64,000 bases of DNA from Methanobacteriota archaeon (GCA_016841955.1 JAENYE010000003.1:64497-128496), one strand, 5' to 3'. Numbered from the stretch's first letter, positions 1 to 8,143 are shown. Translations and numbers: made by a program. Notes: a model not told the origin generated them from the letters alone.

Positions 1-566
1 TCGTCTCGTAGCAGGCGTAGAAGTGGTCGCCGCCGATGACCGTGATATCGTAGTCGTAGAGTTTCTTCGCAAGGGTCTCTTCGCGGGTCCCCCGCCACAT
101 CCGGGCATACTCGTCATTGATGTTGATACGGCTCTTGTCGGGGCGGAGGGTTGCGATCGCGAGCGGGTTCTGCTCGATCATCGCGTCAACCCGGTGCTCG
201 GTCTTCTCGACCTCCTCCTTCTCCTTCTGGAGGTCGGTCCAGTCGTTCCAGACGTAGAAAGCCATCTCGATATCGCCGTTTGCGTCCAGGATCGGGATGG
301 CGTTCAAGGTGAGGTACTTCCTCACGCCGTCCGGCCACTTGACCATGACATCGGTTCGTGCGAGCTTCTTCGTCTCGTAGCAGGCGTAGAAGTGGTCGCC
401 GCCGATGACCGTGATATCGTAGTCATAGAGTTTCTTCGCAAGGGTCTCTTCACGGGTTCCCCGCCACATCCGGGCATACTCTTCGTTGATGTCGATCCGG
501 CTCTTGTCGGGGCGGAGGATTGCGATCGCGAGCGGGTTCTGCTCGATCATCGTGTCGATACGGTGC
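1..566. repeat. Tandem 369-base duplication encoding PAS3/PAS4
   Basis: Bases 1-197 and 370-566 align without gaps at a spacing of 369 bases (123 codons), with only scattered mismatches. The unit codes for one PAS domain plus linker, so the gene has recently duplicated a domain in tandem. The left copy is cut by the window edge. Confidence 0.85.
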
Positions 567-1594
567 TGCATCCTCCGGATCTCGTCTTCCTCTTTCCGTT
601 TTTCAGTGACGTTGTTATAGACGTTCAGGATCCCTGTCAGTTCGTTCTTCTCGTTTAAGAGCGGGATCCCGTACTGTTCCAGGATGTAGGTGCCGGTGGG
701 GAACTCAACCGTCACTTCGCCGGAAACCCGTACCTTCTCGGTGAGCACCTTCTTGATCCCGTCTCCTTTCTGAGCGAGGACCTTGAAGTCCCGCAGGGTC
801 ATCGTGGCGATCCGCGACCGATCGATGCCGGTCAGTTCGAGGTATGCATCGTTGGCCGTGGTGATCTTCATTGCGGGATCGACGACCAGCATGGGCATCG
901 GGTTCTTCTGGACGATCGTCTCGGACTGACGCTGCAGTTCGGCGATATTCTCCATCTGGGTTCGGATCTCTTCCTCCCCTTCGCGCTGCTTGGTGAGATC
1001 GTTATAGACGATGAGGATGCTCTCGACCGCATCCTCATTGTCAAGCAGCGGGATGCCGTACTGCTCGAGGATATGGGTGCCCGAGGGCAGTTCGACGACG
1101 ACTTCCGCATACACACGCTTCTTCTCCTGGATCGCCTGCCGGAGACCCGAACCCTTCTGCGATGCGATCTTGAAGTCTCTCAGGCTCCTGCCGAGCACCT
1201 GGTCCATCGGGATCCCGCTCATCTCGGCATAGGCGGTGTTTGCCACGGTTACTTTGAACTGCGGATCGACGACCAGCATGGGCATCGGGTTCTGCTGGAT
1301 GATCGTATCGGCTCCCTTCAGAAGCATTTTGGCCTCCTCCAGCCGGCGCCTGAGGGCCCGCTTCTCCTCCTGTTTCTTCTCGAGCAGCGCGTTGATCGAG
1401 ACGGCCAGGGGCCGGAACGCCTCAGAAACTCCAGCAAGGTCGATCGTCGCGGCGTCGCCGCCGTCGATCCCTGCATGGAGTGCGGCCTCGATCGCCTCGG
1501 GCAGTACCATCGCCCCCTGCTCCTGTGCCTGTCCTGTCGTACCCGGCACAACCGGCCCGGTAAATAGTGCTTTTCTTCCAGGTTTATCGATCAT
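1..1594 (-). CDS. PAS-repeat sensor protein, N-terminal 531 residues (runs off window)
   Basis: Open frame on the minus strand with no stop down to base 1, so the C-terminal output domain is unseen. Reading from the ATG at 1594, I see a variable N-terminus, a probable coiled coil (about 70-95) and four PAS-like domains: about 98-205, 228-335, 350-455 and 472 onward. PAS1 and PAS2 share the motif QNPMPMLVVD (QKNPMPMLVVD in PAS2); PAS3 and PAS4 share QNPLAIA and IGGDHFYACYE and are nearly identical at DNA level. The start lies 3 bases after the stop of the ParA-like gene, so the two are surely cotranscribed. Such PAS arrays in methanogens usually feed a methyl-accepting or histidine kinase module; which one cannot be told here. 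A cytoplasmic protein is likely because no membrane segment is visible. Confidence 0.85.
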   Translation of the reverse strand, partial: MIDKPGRKALFTGPVVPGTTGQAQEQGAMVLPEAIEAALHAGIDGGDAATIDLAGVSEAFRPLAVSINALLEKKQEEKRALRRRLEEAKMLLKGADTIIQQNPMPMLVVDPQFKVTVANTAYAEMSGIPMDQVLGRSLRDFKIASQKGSGLRQAIQEKKRVYAEVVVELPSGTHILEQYGIPLLDNEDAVESILIVYNDLTKQREGEEEIRTQMENIAELQRQSETIVQKNPMPMLVVDPAMKITTANDAYLELTGIDRSRIATMTLRDFKVLAQKGDGIKKVLTEKVRVSGEVTVEFPTGTYILEQYGIPLLNEKNELTGILNVYNNVTEKRKEEDEIRRMQHRIDTMIEQNPLAIAILRPDKSRIDINEEYARMWRGTREETLAKKLYDYDITVIGGDHFYACYETKKLARTDVMVKWPDGVRKYLTLNAIPILDANGDIEMAFYVWNDWTDLQKEKEEVEKTEHRVDAMIEQNPLAIATLRPDKSRININDEYARMWRGTREETLAKKLYDYDITVIGGDHFYACYET

Positions 1595-1597
1595 TGA

Positions 1598-2479
1598 TTA
1601 CACATCCTCATCATGTTTCGCGTCCCGTTCCAGAAGCGCAGTGGTTATTGCCCGGTATTCCCTGCCGGCATCGCTCTCGGGTGCATAGTGGGAGATTGGA
1701 ATTCCCTGTTGCTGTGTTTCGTAGATTGCAGGGGAGTATGGGACCGTGAATACCTGCCTGAACGCTTTTCTAACCTCGGACTCAAACGCCTTCAGCCGCT
1801 CCCTCTCCCGCTCATCTTCTGCGGAGGAGGCGGGTGAGAAGATCCGTTTCAGGAAGAGTGCAAGGCCGCCCGTTCCGGCCGCCGGGTCGCCCGACCCCCT
1901 CCAGCGGGTCAGAATAGCGAAATCTGTGGCGACGTCCTCCCCGAGCATCTCCCTGATGTCGCCAAAGACCGTTGACAGGGCTTCCATGCCTCTGAGGGCA
2001 AAGGTGCCGGGATCGAGGGTGACGATGGTGTGATCCGCTGCGACGAGGCCGTTGATGACGAACTGGCCCATGCTTGGGGGCGTATCGATCAGGATGAAGT
2101 CGTAGGTATCCTTCACCCGGTCGAGCGCCTCCTTGAGCACCCCTGCCCGGTCCTCGATACCGTAGAGATAGGGCTCAACCCCCACAAGATCCAGGGCTGC
2201 CGGAGCAAGATCAATCCCTGATGCCGTGGGAACGATCACATCACTGATCCCGACGTCGGGAAAACCTTCAAAGACGGTCATGAAGACGTCATACATGCTC
2301 AGTTCAAGGGTTTCGGGGTTGACCCCGAGTCCCGTGGTGGCATTGGCCTGCGGATCGCAGTCTACTACCAGAACGCTCTTCCCGTCTTTCTGGAGGTAGC
2401 CTGCAACATTGAGGCACGATGTCGTCTTTCCGGTGCCACCTTTGTGGTGGGCGAACGCTACAATCGTAATATCCAGCAC
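1598..2479 (-). CDS. ParA/MinD-family ATPase
   Basis: 293 residues. The N-terminus has the deviant Walker A motif KGGTGKTT (about 14-21) with the signature lysine of the ParA/Soj/MinD family, then VVDCDPQANATTGLG (Walker A') and DFILIDTPPS (switch/Walker B), all in order. These ATPases dimerise on DNA or membrane and position cargo such as plasmids, chromosomes or chemoreceptor arrays. No ParB partner is nearby; the next gene in the operon is a PAS-repeat sensor, so a role in placing a signalling cluster is a reasonable inference. The only in-frame start is GTG at 2479, preceded by an in-frame TGA two codons upstream. A TATA-like box around 2508-2516 would start transcription just upstream of the GTG, so the message is leaderless or nearly so. 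Confidence 0.9.
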   Translation of the reverse strand: MLDITIVAFAHHKGGTGKTTSCLNVAGYLQKDGKSVLVVDCDPQANATTGLGVNPETLELSMYDVFMTVFEGFPDVGISDVIVPTASGIDLAPAALDLVGVEPYLYGIEDRAGVLKEALDRVKDTYDFILIDTPPSMGQFVINGLVAADHTIVTLDPGTFALRGMEALSTVFGDIREMLGEDVATDFAILTRWRGSGDPAAGTGGLALFLKRIFSPASSAEDERERERLKAFESEVRKAFRQVFTVPYSPAIYETQQQGIPISHYAPESDAGREYRAITTALLERDAKHDEDV

Positions 2480-2507
2480 CCCTCAATACCACTATTTGAA
2501 ACGATGG

Positions 2508-2516
2508 TTATTTAAA
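2508..2516 (-). promoter_or_regulatory. TATA box of the parA-like/PAS operon
   Basis: On the minus strand this reads TTTAAATAA. Its centre is about 33 bases from the GTG start, so a start site 26 bases downstream leaves a leader of only a few bases. Confidence 0.45.
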
Positions 2517-2702
2517 CCTATTTTTATGACGCGGTGCAAATTCTGAGTGTGTCACGCTTTTGAAGTGCCCTGAAAACTTTGATGATAAATTCTGCCTGTA
2601 TTTGCCGTTGCGTCTACCACGGTATCAGAGGAGTAGATGTGGGATTTCCTATTGGTCATTGCTCGTCGTCCCGGGCTTCTGCGTATGAGGGAAGAGCAGG
2701 CG

Positions 2703-3383
2703 TCAGCGGGAGAGGCCGCTCTCCGTGCGGTGTGCAGCCGGGCCCCCGTCCCGGGGACCTGCTCTGTCCCGGACTCTCTGCACACGTTCGGAGATAGATG
2801 GGCGGTAGTCGGGTTCGGAACGGAAGAGTCCGGAGATCACTCCCTTGCGGCGTGGGGCCGACGCACCGGCCGTTAGGCCGGAGAGGAGGTTCTGGAGAAG
2901 TGCTCCGGGGTCCCCGATCCGGTAGCAGTACCTCATTGCATCCGCCGCGTACCGGTCGGCGGTGAACTCCTCGTCGTACATGCGGCAATAGTATGTCCGG
3001 TAGGCGAAGAAGACGGTCAGGAGGAGGAGGGCGATGAAGACCAACTTTGTGACGGGAAGACCCCCCGCCTGCAGGGACGGATGCCCGAGGAACATAAGGC
3101 ACAGGAGAACCGGGAGGGCCGGGAGGGCGGAGAGGAGGGAGGAGCCCTTTCTCGCGTGCCCCTCTTCGTGGAGCAGCAAGAACCGGAGTATGTCGTCGCT
3201 TGCCCGGGAGAGGTTTCTTTCGTAGAACGAACGCCGGTAGCGGATGCAGTTGAGCGCCGGGCATCCCCGCATGGAGGGCGTGAAGGTGCATCTCACCAGC
3301 CTTCTCCTGCGGTCGATCAATCCTTTCTCCTGCAACTCCTGAAATATCCGGTACAGGCGACAGTCCCGGTCTGCCCCACGCAT
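2703..3383 (-). CDS. Membrane-bound M48-like metallopeptidase
   Basis: 226 residues. Residues 72-76 are HEEGH, an HEXXH zinc motif in the hydrophobic context LLLHEEGHARKG that is typical of M48/M56-type peptidases. Two membrane segments follow (about 83-100 and 113-130), and then DEEFTADRYAADA, which fits the third zinc ligand region (E in ExxAD). The N-terminal third resembles a small basic helical domain with CTFTPSMRGCPALNC cysteines. The zinc site should face the cytoplasm near the membrane. The C-terminus is Arg/Pro-rich and uncertain. Another frame over the same bases is longer (2656-3387) but has no domain. An AT-rich stretch at 3388-3420 is the likely promoter. Family placement is by motif only. 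Confidence 0.65.
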   Translation of the reverse strand: MRGADRDCRLYRIFQELQEKGLIDRRRRLVRCTFTPSMRGCPALNCIRYRRSFYERNLSRASDDILRFLLLHEEGHARKGSSLLSALPALPVLLCLMFLGHPSLQAGGLPVTKLVFIALLLLTVFFAYRTYYCRMYDEEFTADRYAADAMRYCYRIGDPGALLQNLLSGLTAGASAPRRKGVISGLFRSEPDYRPSISERVQRVRDRAGPRDGGPAAHRTESGLSR

Positions 3384-3869
3384 TCAAACTAAATTATAAT
3401 AATTAACATATATTAAACATTGCTCCGGATCGGAACGCCGGTTAATCCGTAATTTACCGATTTTATTCGCATCAGTCCCGCGACTGCGGGTTCTTCCCGA
3501 CGGAGTGCCGGCCAGGCCCATTGCAGCCTGGCCTCCCTGTTCGGGCCGTCATACGGTGCATCCCGGGTGCCCGGCCCCTGCCGATCGGCCGGTCCTCACA
3601 CCCCGGAAGTGAACGGGGTGCTCTGAGGGGGACGAATCCGTGCGGGCGCCCGCACCAGTACGACGCGACCCACGGGAATCCCATATCCTGCCTTCAGGTA
3701 TCGGGCCCGGAATCCGAAACATTTGCAATGCCCGTTTTTTTCACAATATTTTAATAATAGCAACCAAAATTGTGAATGAATAGAGTGGAGGTGAATTTAT
3801 AGGACCGGAGGGTTCATGTGGCCCGTGCTCGCGCCGGCACGGCATGCGGGTCTCCGGTCCTCTGAGCGA
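3384..3869. other. Intergenic region with divergent promoters
   Basis: Lies between the divergent peptidase and lipoprotein genes. The left end (3388-3420) is very AT-rich and suits the peptidase promoter; the middle (about 3470-3700) is GC-rich without a convincing coding frame; the right end holds the inverted repeat and TATA region listed separately. Confidence 0.5.
3740..3776 (+). promoter_or_regulatory. Inverted repeat TTCACAAT/ATTGTGAA around a TATA box
   Basis: TTCACAAT at 3740-3747 and its exact complement ATTGTGAA at 3769-3776 flank ATTTTAATAAT (3747-3757), a fair archaeal TATA box. A repressor or activator dimer bound to the two arms would straddle the core promoter of the lipoprotein-adenine deaminase unit. 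Confidence 0.4.
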
Positions 3870-4229
3870 ATGTCCAGCAAATACGTGAGTCTTCTGATAC
3901 TGGCCCTTGCCGTCCTCGCCGGGGCTGCCGGGTGTCTCTCCACGGCATTTGGGGAGGTGACCTATAGCGGCGACGCCCTGCAGGTCCATGTGGAGCAAAC
4001 CGGTGAGCCCGTTGAGAACGCCGTGCTCCAGGTAACGATCATGGAGGTGAGCGCACTTGAACAGCACGAGGCCTTCTCCGAAGCGCGGTATATCAATCTC
4101 GACCGGGGAGGGAACGAATACACAATCCCGGTAGACCTGCAGCCCGGTTCATACAAGGTCTTTCTGACCATATTCGTCGGCGACGAACGGAGGGCATCCA
4201 TCATCCGCGACCTGGAGGTAGCAGCCTGA
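3870..4229 (+). CDS. Small secreted lipoprotein, unknown function
   Basis: 119 residues from the ATG at 3870. The N-terminus is a lipoprotein signal: SSK, then a hydrophobic run and the lipobox LAGAAGC (cysteine at about 21), so the mature protein should be lipid-anchored outside the cell. The rest (about 100 residues) looks all-beta, with the pattern of an immunoglobulin-like domain (PVENAVLQVTI, YTIPVDLQPGSYKVFLTI). An upstream in-frame ATG at 3816 would bury the signal peptide behind 18 extra residues and is less likely. Its stop overlaps the probable start of adenine deaminase, so they are translationally coupled, though a functional link is not obvious. Confidence 0.7.
   Translation: MSSKYVSLLILALAVLAGAAGCLSTAFGEVTYSGDALQVHVEQTGEPVENAVLQVTIMEVSALEQHEAFSEARYINLDRGGNEYTIPVDLQPGSYKVFLTIFVGDERRASIIRDLEVAA
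4214..4228 (+). promoter_or_regulatory. Shine-Dalgarno site and CTG start of ade
   Basis: GGAGGT at 4214-4219, six bases, then CTG at 4226-4228, whose last two bases belong to the lipoprotein TGA. This spacing is ideal and is the main argument for a non-standard start codon. Confidence 0.5.
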
Positions 4230-5884
4230 TCCCGACGGGACTCGCGGCGGCGCGGGGGCTTGAACCGGCGGACGCCGTCTTCTCCGGCGCCGAGGTCTTC
4301 AACCCGTTTGCGTGCGCCTGGGAACGCGTGGACTTCGCGGTGAAGGACGGCTACGTCGTCGGCCTCGGGGACTATCAGGGGAGGCGGGAGTACGATCTTT
4401 CAGGTGCTTTCGTGGTGCCCGGATTGATCGACGCCCACGTCCACATCGAGAGTTCTCTCCTCGCGCCGGCGGAGTATGCCCGGCTCGTCCTTGCGCACGG
4501 TACGACGACCGTGATCGCCGACCCCCACGAGATTGCCAACGTCTGCGGGGCGCCGGGGATCGAGTACCTGCTCGCCGAGGGCATGGAAACACCGCTCGAT
4601 ATCCTGGTCATGCTTCCCTCCTGTGTCCCGGCAACACCCCTTGATGCGGGCGGCGCCGTGCTCGCAGCCGCCGACCTCGCCCGGTTCCGGGGGCGGGAAG
4701 GGGTCATCGGGCTTGCCGAGGTGATGAACGTACCCGGCGTCCTCGCCGGCGACGAGGACCTCCGGGCGAAGATGGACCTTTTCGAGGTGATCGACGGCCA
4801 TGCACCGTTCCTCTCCGGGAAAGACCTGAACGCCTACATCTACGCCGGAGTCCAGAGCGACCACGAGTGCACGACGTTCGCGGAGGCAAGGGAGAAACTC
4901 CTCCGGGGGATGTACATCATGATCCGGGAAGGCTCGACGGAGCACAACCTCCGGGACCTCCTGCCGCTCGTGAACGCCTGCACGGCGCCGCGGTGCTGCT
5001 TTGCCACCGACGACCGGCATGCCGACATGCTTGCCGGGGAGGGGCATATCGACGACTGTGTCCGGAAAGCGGTAGCGTGCGGTCTCGAGGTCGAACAGGC
5101 GCTCCGTATGGCCACGCTCTCCGCTGCCGGGCGGTTCGGGCTCCACGACCGGGGCGCCCTCGCGCCCGGGAGGCTTGCCGACTTCTGCGTCGTCGAAGAC
5201 CCCGGCCGCTTTAAGGTCCTGCGGACGTTCAAGCGCGGCGTCGAGGTCGCCGATGCCGGCTACCGCCAGCCGGCCTGTCCCGCGGCCCCCCTGCACGCCC
5301 GCGTGCCGGAGCCCCGCGATATCCGGGTCGCCGGCCGGGGAGAGGCGCGGGTGATCGGGATCGTGCCCGGGCAGATCGCGACCCGGGACCTGCGCTATTC
5401 GGTGGACGGCGCCGATATCCCTGATGTCGGCCGCGACATCCTCAAAGCGGTCGTCACCGACCGCTACCGGGCGAGCGGCTCCGGCGTCGGGCTCGTCCAC
5501 GGTTTCGGCCTGCAGGAAGGGGCGCTCGCCGGGTCGGTCTCCCACGACTCACACAACATCGTCGCCGTCGGGGTCGGTGACGCCGATATCGTCCGTGCCG
5601 TCGGCGAGGTGGTCCGGCTCGGGGGGGGGCTCGCGGTGGTCTCCGGCGATGACGTGACCGCGCTCCCCCTCGAGTGCGCCGGGCTGATGTCGGCGCTCCC
5701 CCACGACGAGGTCGTGCGGCGCCTCATGGCCCTTGAGGAGCATGCCCGGCGCTTGGGCGCAATCGAGAACCCCTTCATGTACCTCTCGTTCCTCGCCCTG
5801 ACCGTCATCCCCGAGGTGCGGGTCACGGAGCGGGGGGTCTTCGACGTCGGGGCGTTTTCGGACGTTCCGTTGTTCTGTGAGTGA
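4226..5884 (+). CDS. ade: Adenine deaminase
   Basis: 552 residues if started at 4226. Converts adenine to hypoxanthine and ammonia (purine salvage, cytoplasm). Metal-binding and catalytic motifs of the Ade family of amidohydrolases are present: DAHVHIESS, ADPHEIANVCG, GLAEVMN, GHAPFLSGKDLNAY, SDHE and ATDDRHADM, followed by the C-terminal domain with VGIVPGQIATRDL-like and HDSHNIVAVG motifs. The first conventional start codon in frame is GTG 4328, but that would lose the conserved beta-sandwich start (ADAVFSGAEVFNPF). No ATG, GTG or TTG exists upstream in frame. GGAGGT at 4214-4219 sits 6 bases before CTG 4226, which overlaps the lipoprotein stop; I take this CTG as the start. Confidence 0.9.
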   Translation: MIPTGLAAARGLEPADAVFSGAEVFNPFACAWERVDFAVKDGYVVGLGDYQGRREYDLSGAFVVPGLIDAHVHIESSLLAPAEYARLVLAHGTTTVIADPHEIANVCGAPGIEYLLAEGMETPLDILVMLPSCVPATPLDAGGAVLAAADLARFRGREGVIGLAEVMNVPGVLAGDEDLRAKMDLFEVIDGHAPFLSGKDLNAYIYAGVQSDHECTTFAEAREKLLRGMYIMIREGSTEHNLRDLLPLVNACTAPRCCFATDDRHADMLAGEGHIDDCVRKAVACGLEVEQALRMATLSAAGRFGLHDRGALAPGRLADFCVVEDPGRFKVLRTFKRGVEVADAGYRQPACPAAPLHARVPEPRDIRVAGRGEARVIGIVPGQIATRDLRYSVDGADIPDVGRDILKAVVTDRYRASGSGVGLVHGFGLQEGALAGSVSHDSHNIVAVGVGDADIVRAVGEVVRLGGGLAVVSGDDVTALPLECAGLMSALPHDEVVRRLMALEEHARRLGAIENPFMYLSFLALTVIPEVRVTERGVFDVGAFSDVPLFCE

Positions 5885-5893
5885 GGGGCGATT

Positions 5894-5915
5894 GGGGGTG
5901 CCCCCCTGCTTTTTT
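5894..5915 (+). terminator. Hairpin plus T-run after ade
   Basis: GGGGGTGCCCCCC can fold into a short hairpin and is followed by TGC and a run of six Ts, ten bases after the ade stop. Confidence 0.6.
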
Positions 5916-5940
5916 CGGTTGTGTTCTGGTTGATGGGATT

Positions 5941-6016
5941 TCACGCGAAGCCGCGAAGCCGCGAAGGTGGTGTGGTTGCGAACAGTTCTCTTCGCGCCCT
6001 TCGCGGCTTCGCGTGA
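5941..6016. repeat. GCGAAG-rich palindromic repeat, copy 1
   Basis: Left arm TCACGCGAAGCCGCGAAG... (5941-5967) and right arm ending CTTCGCGGCTTCGCGTGA... (5990-6016) are near-perfect complements with a loop of about 22 bases. Each arm is built of a roughly 9-base GCGAAG unit repeated three times. It lies between the convergent ade and acyltransferase-like genes, where it could end transcription both ways. Confidence 0.85.
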
Positions 6017-6026
6017 GCTGATAACA

Positions 6027-6776
6027 TCACCAAAACCCCGTCACCGCCCCCGGCGCGAGAACCGCGACCAGGAGCAGGATGAGGGGCTGGTGCAGGAAGT
6101 AGATGACGAGCGAGTGCCGGCCCAGGAACTCGAGCGGCCGGGAAAATGCCGGCCGCGCCGCCGGGAGCGAAAAACTCCGTTTCCCGTCCGGGTAGAAGAG
6201 AGACCCGCAGGCCATGCCGACGAGGACGAGACCGAACCAGGGGAGGAGCGGCACGTAATCGAGGCTCGCGAAGGACTCCGGGTGGATGCCGATCCAGAGA
6301 AGGGGCCAGGGACCTGAAACGGCGTTCGTGACGTAGCCCGCGATGAGGCAGGCGATGCTCGCGAGGATGAGGTTTTGTGCGTTAAACCGCACGAACAGCG
6401 GTGCCAGCAGGATTGCGACCCCGATGAAGTGCAGGATGCCGAAGACGACGTAGACGGACGGCAGGAAGAGCCAGGTAACGGCGGTGATGACGAGGCCGTA
6501 GCCGAAGATCTTAAGGCCGCGCCGGACGTACTTGAGCGCGAGGTCACGCCCGGCAAGCCTTCGTTCGGCCCGGGCGTAGCTGATGGTGAAGGAGACCCCG
6601 ACGAGGAAGATGAACGTCGATGCGGTCAGGTAGGCGAGCATCCGGAGGAACCCGCCGGAGACGTTCAGCGGCAGGACGGCGAAGAAGTTGAGGTCGAAGA
6701 CCGAGTGAAAGAGGATCATCGTCACGACGGCGATGCCCCGGGCGAGATCGATCTCCCAGTAGCGCTCTCCCGGCAT
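6027..6776 (-). CDS. DUF1624 / heparan-alpha-glucosaminide acetyltransferase-like membrane protein
   Basis: 249 residues with about seven membrane segments. It begins RYWEIDLARGIAVVTMILFHSVFDLNFF, the DxxRGxAxxxMxxFH-type start of the DUF1624 family, followed by TFIFLVGVSFTISYAR and the late motif LGRHSLVIYFLHQPLIL. The family is related to eukaryotic lysosomal enzymes that acetylate glucosamine across a membrane; the conserved histidine in the first helix is the presumed acetyl carrier. Archaeal substrates are unknown, and modification of a cell-surface or lipid-linked sugar would be a guess. It starts 11 bases after a small zinc-ribbon frame and is probably cotranscribed with it. Confidence 0.8.
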   Translation of the reverse strand: MPGERYWEIDLARGIAVVTMILFHSVFDLNFFAVLPLNVSGGFLRMLAYLTASTFIFLVGVSFTISYARAERRLAGRDLALKYVRRGLKIFGYGLVITAVTWLFLPSVYVVFGILHFIGVAILLAPLFVRFNAQNLILASIACLIAGYVTNAVSGPWPLLWIGIHPESFASLDYVPLLPWFGLVLVGMACGSLFYPDGKRSFSLPAARPAFSRPLEFLGRHSLVIYFLHQPLILLLVAVLAPGAVTGFW

Positions 6777-6787
6777 GGTTTCCGCCG

Positions 6788-6946
6788 TCAGAAAAACCTT
6801 CTCCGGACGGGGGCGCCGCAGGCAGGACAGGTCTTCGTATCGGCGATCTCACGGCTCTGCTCCTCGGTGGGCTCGTTATACATCCGGGAGAAGCCGCACT
6901 GCCGGCTGCACTCGAGCACGACGAACGGGCTACAGATCCGGCCCAC
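6788..6946 (-). CDS. Small zinc-ribbon protein
   Basis: A 52-residue frame from GTG 6946 to TGA 6788, with an in-frame TGA three codons upstream of the start. It contains two cysteine pairs, ECSRQCGF (about 12-16) and TCPACGAP (about 42-45), a classic zinc-ribbon layout, and ends RRRFF. GAGGAG precedes the GTG closely. It sits just upstream of the DUF1624 gene in the same orientation. No function can be given; such ribbons often bind nucleic acid or a partner protein. The frame is short, so confidence is moderate. Confidence 0.5.
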   Translation of the reverse strand: MGRICSPFVVLECSRQCGFSRMYNEPTEEQSREIADTKTCPACGAPVRRRFF

Positions 6947-7281
6947 GTCTCCTCACCCCGCCTTCCTGCTGTGGACTCTGCAGAAGTGCTTTACATGCCT
7001 CTGGAATCCCACGCGAAGCCGCGAAGAACGCGAAGGGGACTGCCAACAACTCTCCAGATTTCGCGTCTTCGCGTCTTCGCGCGAAGCAACAAGACCTCCC
7101 CGAAGGTTTCCCTGTTGTCGATGGACACAGTAGGTTGTATGGCCTCAGCGAGAGGTTTTCTATAGAGCCCTGCTGTAAGCGTATCATGGATTGTCTACAT
7201 TGTCATGGAAGAGTTATCTGATAAGCGTTTACCCGGGACCGGGAGAGGCACCATTATTCCTCCACCCACCCTACTCTCTCC
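6947..7281. other. Intergenic region holding palindromic repeat copy 2
   Basis: Lies between the divergent zinc-ribbon and methanogenesis marker 8 genes. Apart from the GCGAAG repeat at about 7009-7085, I see only AT-richer sequence before 7282 (7186-7262), which is the likely promoter area of the marker gene. Confidence 0.5.
7009..7085. repeat. GCGAAG-rich palindromic repeat, copy 2
   Basis: Left arm CACGCGAAGCCGCGAAGAAC (from 7010) and right arm CGCGTCTTCGCGTCTTCGCG (about 7062-7081) pair imperfectly. Same family as the copy at 5941. Confidence 0.75.
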
Positions 7282-8139
7282 ATGAACGACCGTGACGAGC
7301 ATATCATAGAGGCCGCCGGCAGATGCCGGGTCGTGGTCCGGAACGGCCGGGTGGTCAAGGTCGGGACGCCGCAGATACAGGACTGCCCGCTGGCGCGGCG
7401 GTTTGCCTGCCCGGTCAGGGAGATGACGGCTGAAGCGATACGCGAGAACATCGAAGGAAGGATCCGGTCCTTCGGGATGTGCACGCCAAAGCGCGAGGTC
7501 CTCGCCGGGCCGGACTTCGTCCTCTTCGGGGCGTCGGAACTCCTGAGCAGCGCCGTCCGCCGGGGAGACCTCGACGTTGCGGTGACCGCCTCCGACGGGG
7601 CCGGGACACTGGTCGCGAAGAACCCCGCTCTCATCCAGGGGATCGGCGGCCGGATGTCGGGGCTCGTGAAGACGAGCCCGATCCCGGAGGTTATCGCACG
7701 GATCGAGGAGAACGGTGGCGTTGTCCTCGACCCAAAGACCGCCGTCATCGACCAGGCCGCCGGCGTCGCCCTGGCGACAACGCTCGGCTGCCGGCGGATC
7801 GCCGTGACCACCGCCGTTGCCGCCGAGGCGGCGGCTATCCGGGAACGGTTCCCCGATGCCGTGATCGTCGGCGTCCACCTGACCGGGATCTCGCGGGAGG
7901 ACGCGGTCCTGATGGCCGGTGCGGCCGATCTGGTCACCGCCTGTGCATCGCAGCACGTCCGGGAGGAGGCGGCGAAGACCGCGCTCCTGCAGGCGGGGAC
8001 GTCTATCCCGGTCTTCGCGATGACCCCGGCGGGAAAAGCAGTCATTCTCGGGAAGGTCGCGGAGACCGACCAGCCGGTCATCGTCCACGGAGCGCGCCTC
8101 CCGGTGCCGGGGTCGCAGTCTCCCTCGCCGCTCTGCTGA
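7282..8139 (+). CDS. Methanogenesis marker protein 8 (DUF2099)
   Basis: 285 residues. Recognised by the run of family features: DEHIIEAAGRCRVVVRNGRVV at the N-terminus, DCPLARRFACPV, RIRSFGMCTPKREVL, GASELLSSAVRRG, SDGAGTLVAKNPALIQGIGGRMSGL and a C-terminal TPAGKAVILGK. The family occurs essentially only in methanogens and relatives, so it supports the assignment of the organism; its biochemical role is not settled. Conserved cysteines (in DCPLA, GMCTP) could bind a metal cluster (inference). It stands alone, convergent with the HAD-phosphatase unit five bases away. Confidence 0.85.
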   Translation: MNDRDEHIIEAAGRCRVVVRNGRVVKVGTPQIQDCPLARRFACPVREMTAEAIRENIEGRIRSFGMCTPKREVLAGPDFVLFGASELLSSAVRRGDLDVAVTASDGAGTLVAKNPALIQGIGGRMSGLVKTSPIPEVIARIEENGGVVLDPKTAVIDQAAGVALATTLGCRRIAVTTAVAAEAAAIRERFPDAVIVGVHLTGISREDAVLMAGAADLVTACASQHVREEAAKTALLQAGTSIPVFAMTPAGKAVILGKVAETDQPVIVHGARLPVPGSQSPSPLC

Positions 8140-8143
8140 CAGT

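Noticed and set aside
2656-3387. 243-codon frame overlapping the peptidase gene
   Set aside because: No domain and Pro/Arg-rich; the HEEGH frame has membrane segments and zinc ligands.
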